Of a stretch of DNA of 64,000 bases, positions 12,377 to 22,598 are shown one piece after another. Below the pieces are notes generated by a model that saw only the letters and a list, made by a program, of their open reading frames with translations, had not been told where the DNA came from and did not search any database. The translations under genes and the position numbers were made by a program. The stretch is from Amyelois transitella. Its lineage: Eukaryota; Arthropoda; Insecta; Lepidoptera; Pyralidae. Every line of letters begins with the position of its first letter. Position 1 is the stretch's first letter. Where the stretch lies: the NCBI RefSeq assembly GCF_032362555.1, contig NC_083520.1:8866001-8930000 (forward strand). The letters run 5' to 3'.

Positions 12377-12533
12377 ACAAGCGGAAGGATTCAAAATTTA
12401 TTTATAATATATATGTGTAACAGAATAAGAGTGTAATATAATAGGAAAAAATATGTGAACAAACCTTTTTTTGTACACCCAGACCTTTCGTTCAAAGTTG
12501 ATTTTTGTCTTGCCGTCTAGATCCCGGCATTTT

Positions 12534-12695
12534 AGAATAGGACCACATATTTCCCATGGGTGTCGTAAAAGGCGACTGAGGGTAAAGTTGCTAGAAGACG
12601 ATGGGCTAGCAAGTTGTCACTATTTGAATCTCAATTCCATCATTGAGCCGTACAGCTGAATGTGAACTTTCGTTCAGTATTTTCAAGACTGTTGA
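12534..12695 (+). repeat. SINE family 1, head-truncated
   Basis: The copy starts within ataggaccac and keeps the cgtaaaaggcgactgagg and gatgggctagcaagttgtcac blocks. It then decays in the tail. It lies in the short gap between carrier paralogues 1 and 2. Confidence 0.75.
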
Positions 12696-12915
12696 TACAA
12701 CCATTTGAGTGGTAATGTATTAAAATAAAACACAATGGCATTTTATTATAAAATATTTAATAAACAGATGTTTCACGAAGCTAAATTAATAAAATACTTA
12801 AAGCTTAGTTTGTTTTCCAACAGAACAGAATAAAACCACTGCAATACGTTAAAAATCAAAAAATATCTACATATGTGTATCATGCATGCATTTGTGGCAT
12901 CCGACTCATTTGAAG

Positions 12916-15900
12916 TCAAATTCTTTCCAAAACCAAAAACTTAACTAGCGCATGTGACGTCATTCTGATAAAATATGGAGGAAAACCTCTCAATAGGCCA
13001 AAGAAGCCTCTTGTTCGCAATAAATGCTTCATTATAGATATTTGAGTGTCGTTTTTGTTCTTCGATAACTGATAACTGAAAATGAAAAGGTACTAAAGAA
13101 TACCAACTACTAAAGTTCTAATTAATAACTAGTGAACCGCTCCGGCTTCGCACGGGTAGAGACCTGTTCCAGAAAACCCTCTTTCCGATATTTCAAACAG
13201 GAAAAAACCATCCAAAACTTTCCGAGATTAGTGCATACATACAGACACAGAAAATAGGGGACTTAATGATATGTAGCAATAGAGAAATTATTTGTACCTT
13301 CTTTTGATTGCAACGTAATATGATAGACTGGTAAATTCTTATAGCATTAAGTCTGCCTATATTTCTACACACTTGTATCTTATACTATAAAAATAAGTTG
13401 ACTAAATAATTGCGAACTGATGAAATTAGTCACAGAAATAGAATAGACTTATGAGTAACATATAGGCTACTTTTTATCTGAAAATTTCCCTCAGAAGTGC
13501 CCCTGACAAAAGTCTAGCAAACAATTAAAAACAGGCAGAAAATATATCTCACAAGGATTTCAAAAGGTCCACAGGATGTGTCAGGAGTGCACTAATTAAA
13601 TGCGTCAGAACCAAAGAACATATCGCCAAAGTATGCTCATTATTTGTCACTTGGTACTGTTTTAGGCGCGCCGGTATCTATAAGGAAATTGAATGAAAAG
13701 AAAGTTAAGGTCAATAGTACCATTCCTAAAAAAGGAAAATAAGCCGTCTAACCTACTAGTCTCATTGAATTGTCCCATGGGACAAGTGACAATAACGAAA
13801 CCTTCTCAGTGGTCCCACCATGGGACGGATTAGTGGGATAGATGGGATAATAGGTAAAGAACTGTTAGTTGCTAGCTGCTAGAAAGGTCAGCTCAAAAGT
13901 ACTCAAAAGCAACAAACTGGTATGAAAATATTAATTAATGTTAAGGAATCAAAAGATTCAAGGATCATGCCAAGGAAGATGTAACTTCTATCTAACCGTA
14001 ATCCCTCTGGGAACTTAGTCCTAAGTCGCCTTTTACGACATCCATGGAAACGAGATGGAGTAGAATAGAATAGATTTATTTTCAAAATTGGATACAAGGT
14101 ATCACTTATTGACGTCACATCACATCTTAAATCTAATTATAACTACCACCGCTTCCAAAGCGCATGTGTAGAAGAAGCGGCGGAACAAACTACACTGCAG
14201 CATTTTCATCGGACGTCAATGTACAAATATAGATCTCTTAAATCTAAATCATGGACGAATACAGATTGTCTACATTAAAAAACATGAATGAATGTAGAAC
14301 TAGTTATTTCAATACGAATTCGATATTTCGTCAAATAAATAAAGATAAAATAAAATATGTACACACTGTACAAATTATGTCAACTCCATGTCAAAAATGC
14401 ACAAGCATTTAAGAGGCCATTATGTCAAGCTCGGGCCACACATGTTTATCATTAATATAATCCTCCGTGGTGTAATAGGCTTTCCTACAAAGCTCATCTT
14501 TAATGTACTTTTTGAATTTTCTATCATTCATTTCAAGAACACTTTTTGGTAATTTATTATGAGTGGTCCTATTGTTTTTTTATTGGTGCCGGGAACCACA
14601 CGGCACTGTGTTCTTACCTACACCAAAAACGGTGTTACTTCAGAGCTGATCACGTATACCTACTCTTAACCTAAGTTATTTGAAGAGATCACAGCTTTAA
14701 TTTAAGAACGACTGCCAAAATATTTGGAATACTAATACTTCGAGTATTACGTACCATCAAATACTCTTCGCATCCAATGTGAATGGTACTAACCATCACA
14801 GTTCTAAGTAGGGTCAGGTTCCACCCACGCATCAACCCGACAAACCCTTCTTCCCGAATGATTCTGTAAAATTATTATACATTGACTATATTTCCACTTC
14901 TATTGGTGCCGTGTGGTTCCTGGCACCAATAGAAAAAAGAATAGGACCACTCCATCTCTCTCCCATGGATGTCGTAAAAGGCGACTAAGGGGTAGGCTTA
15001 TAAACTTGGGATTCTTCTTTCAGGCGATGGGCTAGCGACCTGTCACTATTTGAATCTTAATTCTATTTTAAAGCCAAATAGCTGAACGTGGCCTATCAGT
15101 CTTTTTTAAAACTGTTGGCTCTGTCTAAAACGCAAGGGATATAGACGTGATTATATGTATTGATGTCCAGTTCTACTATAATATAGGTGATATACTGACC
15201 GGTTGGTTGAATGGCATACCAACACACAACTCAATCGGCTGAGGCTAGAGATTTGAAATTTAGCATGCGTAGGTTACAAATCTACATGGTGTTGAAGTGC
15301 ACCTACCTACCTATGTAAATAAATTTAATCAACCTACCTTTAATTCCCGACAATTTTATGTGTTCAAAATCCACTTGACTCTTTCAAATATTGTAGGAGA
15401 ATCTAGGTATGTGAAATCTGAACAAAATTATAATGATATCCCTGTAATGAGTTCTTTTTTCCTGCCATGTTCCACTGGGGAACACGGTTTTGGACTTTAT
15501 GGTCATGTTTCGCTGACGCTGACTATAATATATACTTACTTACGAAGAGAATCAAGCGTTCCTTTAGCCACACCATCGCATTTACAACGGCCACTGGGAG
15601 TTGAGAAGTGACAGCCCTCCGCCATGCGCCTGACCAGTACCATTTCACTAGGACATCCCACCAGCCCCCCAGCCATACTTGAAATAATTCCGATCAACAT
15701 TTTTGTGTGACTAGACGGAACCTCGTTGTAAGTTCTAAAAGAAATTATTAAATTAACATATTGAGAAAGGAAACTATTGTAAGGGAAAGTGTAACATAAT
15801 TCTTATCTTCAGCATTTTTCTTAAGAGCTCCATGCTGTACTTGTCTTATTCAAACTGTATTATCTTTTATGTACTCCTTATCCTCCTAGCGTTGGTCCCG

Positions 15901-16928
15901 ATTGGATCCCGTTTGGATTCGGATCGAGAATTACTTTCTTAATATCCCACGTGAGTTGTCAATTGCCAACAAATCCTTTACATCCCATATGAAGTGCCAT
16001 TTGCACGATGGTTATATTTGGAGACTTCAGGAATACCATAAAATAAAAGGGAAAAAATTGGGCCACATAAATTTAGGATTTAGCCAAAAACACTCCTCGC
16101 AGAGATGTCTATTTGACACTTTATAATATAACAATAATAAATAAATTGACAATTTAGAATAATAAGTATCCTTTCTTAACGCAGAAGGATTAAATGCTTT
16201 TGGTAATTCTTTATCAACCGCCAGAATTTTTAAGAAAGAAAAACAATAGGTTTCCTCACCCAGTATACCTATCGCAGAGGATTTCATACACTGCCAACCT
16301 GGTCGCAATATTGGTCGCTTGCCTCATCAGACCAGCCGTCAGACCGCAATAAAACGTCTTCAGACCCTCACTCTTGTAGATCTGCCTCGCTATCTTGAAC
16401 GTACCGCATCGTCTCGACGATATTTGACGACGAATCTTGAGCAAATCGAGTGGATGAGTTACAAGCGTCGCCACCATTCTGAAATCCACAAGGCGAATAA
16501 CGGAAAATACATTTTACGTAGGCGAAACTGCGCACATAATCTACTAATAGTAATTTTTTTTTGCAAATCATTTGTAAATTGACGTCCGGTGATGATGCTG
16601 CAGTGTACTTTTTCTACCCCTGTCTGCACTTCGGAAGCGGTAGTAGATATACTTAAGTTGACGTCAATAAGCAATACCTTGTATCCCATTTTAAAAATAA
16701 ATCTATTTCCTGTTGCACCCTCTGCTTCTGGACCCTGGATATCATACTCATGATCTGAATTCTGAGATCGAGCTCTTCCCTAGGGATGTATGTAGTTAAT
16801 TGAGACATTATTACAACTTCCAAACCGAGGCTTCTGCAGTCTGAACCCTATTAAAAAATTCACAGCATGTTTTACCCAGCAGTTACTCCTTCGGTAATGT
16901 AAACAATCTTTTTTGAATCCAGTGGCAT
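12916..16928 (-). CDS. Highly divergent mitochondrial carrier paralogue 2 of the OGC cluster
   Basis: The six exons on the minus strand are 16928-16876, 16478-16260, 15734-15540, 14863-14755, 13656-13553 and 13075-12916. They encode 279 residues with no stop and the same phases (2,2,2,0,2) as the other copies. It starts MPLDSKKIVYITEGVTAG. The carrier motifs are HPLDLLKIRRQ, CPSEMVLVRR and HPVDLLKS, and the loop segments are EGLKTFYCGLTAG, REEGFVGLMRGW and RGFFGLLRGFPPYF. Landmarks kept in the other copies are changed: TYTTTR becomes NIATR, VNAAQLGTY becomes VSTIHIGCE, and RLGPHT becomes RMTSHA. Exon 3 uses the second of three overlapping GTAAG-type donors, which restores the frame. Exon 5 is 15 nt shorter than in its siblings. 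It is either a functional, fast-evolving carrier of altered specificity or a recent pseudogene not yet broken; the open frame and splice sites favour the first. Confidence 0.78.
13129..13500 (-). mobile_element. Helitron-like fragment, decayed
   Basis: The left edge actagtgaaccgctccggct followed by tcgcacgggt matches the reversed 3' end of the Helitron copies at 23869-24056 and 39016-39198. The following sequence (agaaaaccctctttcc and so on) resembles that at 46700 and 47230. The right edge is unclear. It lies in intron 5 of carrier paralogue 2. Confidence 0.5.
13960..14607 (-). repeat. SINE family 1 copy split by a LINE insertion
   Basis: The block cgccttttacgacatccatgg plus gagatggag ends at about 14057. 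The matching continuation tggtcctatt and attggtgccgggaaccacac resumes at about 14557. The sequence between belongs to a reverse-oriented LINE 3' end, so the LINE landed in an existing SINE. Confidence 0.75.
14058..14556 (-). mobile_element. 5'-truncated non-LTR retrotransposon (family B)
   Basis: On the minus strand a reading frame from about 14549 to a TAA at 14409-14411 encodes LPKSVLEMNDRKFKKYIK, AYYTTEDYIND and a short tail. This resembles the extreme C-terminus of Jockey/CR1-type reverse transcriptases. It is followed by an untranslated tail with gcagcatttt, the ccgcttccaa block, and an AT-rich end (taaatctattctattc read in reverse). It lies in intron 4 of carrier paralogue 2. Confidence 0.65.
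14906..15163 (+). repeat. SINE family 1, full-length
   Basis: The copy runs from gtgccgtgtggttcctggca to atagacgtgattatatgta with all internal blocks. It lies in intron 3 of carrier paralogue 2, on the strand opposite to the gene. Confidence 0.85.
16555..16712 (+). mobile_element. LINE family B 3' end fragment
   Basis: The plus strand carries gacgtccggtgatgatgctg, a gcacttcggaagcggtag block and ataccttgtatcccattttaaa. This is the reverse complement of the tails at 14058 and 18365. It lies in intron 1 of carrier paralogue 2. Confidence 0.6.
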
Positions 16929-18065
16929 TATCCGATCCTATTGATCTGATGCCTTAGACTCGGACAATCACGAAACATATCCTGATCAGCATATGATACT
17001 GTTTTATGAGATATTATTTCAATTTGGTCCATGATTCATAATATTTGCCAAAAAATCGAGATGATGCCTTGTATTGACACTTACTCGTGACATTTTTTTG
17101 AAAGCAGATGATGAAAGAAGTAGACCAAGAAACTAAAGGAACCTTAGACTTAGAAGTAAGACGTTTCTGATCGAAAATCGTCACTTAAAGTTAGTTCGTC
17201 GTTTGAGTAGTTGGTAAGAATATTTTTTGCCAAATTTTTTGCATGTAATAATTATGTGGATACTCTAAGGTTTTTTAGGATCAGGTTCCTAAATATTTTC
17301 TAAAGTAACTGCCAGTACCACAATTATTATATTTGTTATGTTGCACATAAATATTAAAAATCGTACACTACCAAAATACTTTTGGAGTTTTGCCTTCTTG
17401 GTAGTGAAATTACAGTCACAATAAACATAAAGGCCACATTCAGCTGGATGTCTTAAGTAATTAAGATTCAGACGTGACATGTTGGTAGCCCATCACCTAA
17501 AAGAAGAATCCCAAAGTTAACGTTCTTTTCTGCAAGCAAAATCACACCACTGTATTCCAATTGATTACTTCCAGTAACAACATTCGGAACAAGCGGTCGG
17601 TCTAACAAGGCATAAAAAATACAAGATGGTCATTTTTATTAATTTATTTTAGCGGACTTAAAATAGGTAGCCAAGAGTTAAAACCACATTATCAAAATAC
17701 AAAGTCACTAAGAAATACTTATCATAAAAAACATATCAAATCAATAGTTAATCATAATTCCGAATGCACTATAGTAGTTACAAAATATAAAAACATGATA
17801 AATAACCATAATGTTCTAGCACTAAGCACGCCTTTTGTTTCGTAAAGGATCATTTAAAAATTGTTTGAAATAATCAGGTCATATATTCATTTTTCTATTT
17901 TACAATATAGTTAATTTCCCCTTTTATTTGCTTTTTTATTTTTCAGTTAAAGCATCTTTTAGAACAAAAGGAGTACTAGGCAGATTAATTGCTAACGTAA
18001 GAAATAATTCATTGTCATTTCATCAACCTTATTGCAGTTCCAAAGATAAATTCCCTTCAGTCTAT

Positions 18066-21000
18066 TTATTTTTTCGGTGGCGGCTCAGGATTTAAATGAC
18101 GATACAGGGCAATCAGTTGCTCCATAAATATGAAGGTGAAGACTGTGTGAGGGCCCAACTTCCCGAAGGTCGGCAGGAATCCGCTCCACAACGCCAGGGG
18201 ACCCTCGTTTCTGATGATGCTCAAGAATACTTGAATTTGACTCACCCCGTGCGTTGAGTTTTGAACTCTAGTGGAAGAAAAATAAGAGAGATATAACATA
18301 CATACTATTTATTATGGTTCTTCCCTGCATAACTGCTCAAAAACAAAGAGCGTGTACTAGAAGTGTAAAGAATAGAATATATTTATTTTCAAAATTGGAC
18401 ACAAGGTATCACTTATTACCGTCACATCACTTAAATCTAATTATAACTACAACCGCTTCCAAAGCGCATGTGTAGAAGAAGCGGCGGAACAAATTACACT
18501 GCAGCATTTTCACCGGACGTGTGACCAGAGTGTGTATAGTGTAGTGCGTGTAGTATATAAGGTGTGTTTGGTGTGTAGTGTGTAAAGTCCTCTTAAAAGA
18601 AATGGAGGATCAAGTGGAGCCTCCATATATGCCTCAGGGCTCCAAGTCCTCTTTTAATAAGATCAAAGTAGCCGTTTATAGCAGTTTTCTCACCTGGTTT
18701 TGACGATGTCCACGGGCAGCGAAGCCCAGGTGGTGACGGCGCCCGAGATCATGGACGAGCAGAAGTGGAGGAACATCCCGTCGCCCAGGGAAGGCAGTAG
18801 CATCTCTCTAGCCTGCCATCAATAAACTGTTAAGCTGAACTAGAATTAGCTCCGAAGCGAAAACCCCGAGTAGACTAGTATCTGCTCCAAATACTCATTC
18901 AATTAGCTGTTAAAAATTCATGATTCTTGGTAAACGAGAATGATATCTAACCTTTATGATATTCATTCATTCATTCATACAATCACATCCATAGCCCTTG
19001 CGGGGTAGACAAAGCCAGTAGCCTTGAAAGACTGGCAGGCCACGTTTAGCTTTATGGCTTAGTAATGGAATTAAAATTTAAATAGTGACAGGTTGCTAGC
19101 CCACCGCTTACATAAAAAACCACACAGCACACGGCACTTTATGATATCGGGATGAGATTAAACCAAAAATAAGAAATAATCGGTAGTTGGACCCTAAAAC
19201 TTAATTGGGAATTATAGGTACAATTAGTGAACTTTATGTTAAAAGCATTCTCCACCTTTAGAAAATAGTAAACATAAAAATTCATTAGGTGTCAATTCGG
19301 AAGAAATTCAATAAAATGTTACATTTATAGATAAAAATGAATAAGAATATAGATAAACTTACATAAATGTTGTTCATATAAAGTAGGAAATGTTGAATAA
19401 TTCCTCACTTTCAATTATATTTTATACCTGAGTGTAGGTGCCAAGCTGTGCTGCATTCACCACCATGGCCCTGGTGACAGTCGCAGCCACTCCTCGCCAT
19501 AAAGTGAGCACACCTTCCTCCCTCGTTATCCTGCAATAAAAAAAATATATTTTTTTTTACCTCATGGCATTTTTTTGTCAGAACACAAGTTTCGAACTTA
19601 CTTCGAGGTTAACTCAATCAGTGTTATTTGTCCTGTATTAGATTTTTATTTATTTATTATATCCCGCTAGTGCGACGCCTGTAGTCGGCGTTCTGCTATA
19701 TTTCCATCAACAGCTCCTATACCGACCATCATGCCTTAAGTCAACATACCCACAAATCAAATTTCATACTCCTCCTGCAAGTACCTGCCAAGTGCATTGA
19801 AGATGTGCTTGTAGTTTCGTCTCTGAGACGCCGGCAGTCGACCGTCTGCCGTCATTCTGATCAGGGCGACCTCTGCTGGGTTTCCCACCACAGCGCCAAT
19901 AGCCCCGGCAGTCATGCCCAGGGTCAGCTTGCCACCGAAGCTAGGTGTGCCAAATGATCTGCACAAATTTGATGTCAATTATATATGTAGTACCTTTCTA
20001 TCAAGATTATAGTCTATTGAACTTAAATCGGATTTATAATGGTCGTGTAGTTCCCAGCACATCAGAATTGGACCACTCAATCTCTTTCCCTAGGATGTCG
20101 TAAAAGGTGGAAAAGGTGACAAGTAATTTTTAATTGTTTACTATGATCTAAACTGGACTTTTGGAAATCTTTACGTGTTAATTTGATTTACCCATTCGTG
20201 GTTAAAAGTCGCAGGTGGAACCCGGATTCAGAAGAATAAATGAATCAGAATGCAATGAGTCAGAAGAAGAAGAAGAACCAGAGAACTTATCTCACCCGGT
20301 ATAATAATCTGTCAACACGTTGAAACTACCAATTCTAGCAGTAGTATACGTGGCTTGGCGAAACAGAGCTGCCGACAGACCCGTGTAGAACCCTCTCATA
20401 CCCTCGCATCTGATGATTTCCTTGGCTACGGTATAAAGAGTCTCCTCCTTCGCCTTTGGACCTAGCAGCTGCATTCTGGTTTTAACTAAGTCTGCAGGTT
20501 GAACCACACATATCGCCAACATTCTAAAATTTAAAAGAGCATAAGATTGCTTTATTGACGATGAGCTTTTGCGCGAGACTTCGCTCCGGTGGGAAATTGC
20601 AGAAAAAATCATATGTTAGTCTCGAAGGTTTATACTATCTGTGCAAAATTTGGTGTAAATCAGTCCAGTAGTTTTTGAGTTTTTTCGTTGCAAACATACA
20701 AAAATACAAATCTTTTCTCTTCTTTTCTCCTTTTGAGCTTAGAGAGTTGAAAGTCTCTTTCCAAAAATAAACACACAAGGTAAACTAAACTGCCTTAGCT
20801 ATGCTTTGTTTAATAGATGCTTGTAGCGGGTAACGATGTGTTGAGCGATAAGATCAAGCCTGATAATATTTAAATTTTAGATCTGCCTCTGGATTAAATG
20901 TAATTCCTAAGGGAACATGTATTCACTATAATAGTCAACTCGACTCTCGACTCGGCACCACGCCCTACACTGGGATATTCAATCGTATAAGTATAAGCCG

Positions 21001-21272
21001 TATATCTTCACATCTTTCCCATTGATGTCGTAAAAAGCAACTAAGGAATAGGCTTGTAGCGGGAGGCAGGCGTAACCTGGCGGAAGATCTTCCCTTTGGT
21101 GGCGATCGAGATCGAATCGGGATTGTTTTTCTATCATAGTAAGTAACTACAAAATGGGATATGAACCTTACCCGCTAGTTCCGCCTATCAGAAAATTGAT
21201 AAGAGGTGGAAGGGGCTTTGGTTTTGGTGCTCCATCCTTAGACTTCTGAGGCTGTTTTCCTTCCTTACTCAT
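18066..21272 (-). CDS. Mitochondrial 2-oxoglutarate/malate carrier paralogue 3 (SLC25A11 type)
   Basis: The six exons on the minus strand are 21272-21172, 20523-20296, 19958-19785, 19530-19428, 18812-18694 and 18267-18066, giving 308 residues with phases 2,2,2,0,2. The N-terminal leader is longer than in the siblings, with a Lys/Pro-rich stretch (MSKEGKQPQKSKDG onward) before FLIGG. Carrier motifs are QPADLVKTRMQ, NPAEVALIRMTADG and LPVDIVKTR. Helix 2 has RQATYTTAR and helix 4 has RAMVVNAAQLGTY, both canonical. Helix 6 has FGKLGPHTVFTF, with Lys where the canonical copy has Arg. The C-terminus PEPPPKK is basic and proline-rich. The AAAAAATAA end places the stop inside an AATAAA hexamer. The transporter family is sure; the substrate is inferred. 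Confidence 0.9.
18365..18530 (-). mobile_element. LINE family B 3' end fragment
   Basis: The sequence is close to the tail at 14058-14230: ttattttcaaaattggacac, the ccgcttccaaagcgcatgtg block and gcagcattttcaccggacgt. A GT-rich stretch follows to about 18590. It lies in intron 5 of carrier paralogue 3. Confidence 0.65.
18967..19139 (-). repeat. SINE family 1, diverged
   Basis: The copy keeps a catacaatcaca tail, the cttgcggggtagacaaagcc block, gtgacaggttgctagccca and a trace of the accacacggcac head. The middle is deleted. It lies in intron 4 of carrier paralogue 3. Confidence 0.7.
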
Positions 21273-21731
21273 TCTACCACTGGTATTATTATGCCTTACA
21301 AAACGATATTAATGTTTTGAACCATATTATCGTTTTTTTTTTGTTTTTCGCTTTTATTGGATGGCCATGATTTTGAGCCAACTATTGCATGATTTTGTTT
21401 GTATGATTGAGTTTATTATGTACGTTTTTGACATACATTGACTTTTGAAGACGTCTCTCATGCCAGTAGACATTAACATTTTTTGGGATACGGTAGACCG
21501 GACAATGGCAAAACGCGAAGAAGACCATAGAAATGGAATCCTAATATTTTGAATGGGAAAATAATTTTGTTTGTTTGTTTGTTATATTATTCGAGCATCC
21601 TTAACTTAAAATAATTAAGGATATAATGTAGCAAACTGTCACTTTGAAGCCGTCCAGCTTAACGTGGCCTTTGTGGGTAATAAACATTGGTTTTGTATGT
21701 AGGAGATACAGACGCGATTAAAGTCATACAC

Positions 21732-21812
21732 GCCTTGGCTTTGTGGAGCGGGTTCCTGCCCATTTACGCTATGATTGAGCCCCACGCTGAAGTCACCATA
21801 GAAATGGAAATA
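21732..21812 (+). pseudogene. Decayed fragment of a carrier exon 6, opposite strand
   Basis: The plus strand reads ALALWSGFLPIYAMIEPHAE in one frame. This aligns with PLALWSGFLPTFGKLGPHTV of carrier paralogue 3, with Glu replacing Leu-Gly and Ala replacing Thr. There is no splice acceptor in phase, and the match fades after about 27 codons. It sits between a SINE family 1 tail (21610-21725) and a tRNA-type SINE remnant (21830-21910). It is a relic of another, oppositely oriented copy. Confidence 0.65.
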
Positions 21813-22598
21813 ATAGTATATAATTTCCCAACCAGGTTCCAATCCCGGCCAGGGCAAGAGAGAAACGAAGTTCTTCTGATTAACCTGGGTCTTTTTCAAA
21901 ATTGTCTTGTAGATAAAATTAAAAAAAAAATTAAAAAAAAAAACTTTATATAATCTTGTCATTTGATTGACTTTTACAAACACTACAGTTAGATAACACA
22001 ATGTGTCTTCGCTTCCAATCCAGCTCTAAATTACCGAAAATGGACATTTATAAAGAAAACAACAGTTTTAAACATAATTTTAATTAGATACAATTAAATC
22101 ATTACAATTTCACCAAAATAAAATTACAATACAAAACTAACGACACTAGAGTAAACCTTACAAAACTTATAAAATAAAAACATCGAAAAATAAATTAAAT
22201 CTGATGAAATGAAGGAATAGCGTCAAAAACGCCTCTCAAATTAGATACCTTCATTAATCCTTACAATAAATCAATAAACACAGAAACAAAAAGACGATTC
22301 AAAAATGCATATTCTTGAAAAGTGAAATAAGTAGTAATAGCAAAAGAACCGATTTACTGTAGAATGTCGGTTAACATCTACCAGAATAAGGATGCGAAGA
22401 CGTAACAGAATACTGCTATCAATACAGAATACTACATACATAAAATCACGCCTTCTTCCCGGCGGGGTAGGCAGAGAATACTAGTAGTTGATAAAAATAC
22501 AAAACTTTACAAAAACTTTGGCAATTTAAAAAAGGAACTCCACGTATTCTCTGCGCGCGCAGCTACAAAACATCTTACACAAACTACCCGCATTTGAA

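Noticed and set aside
15532-15544. Apparent frameshift at the end of exon 3 in carrier paralogue 2
   Set aside because: The first GT gives the wrong phase, but an overlapping second gtaagt four bases later restores phase 2, so no frameshift needs to be assumed.
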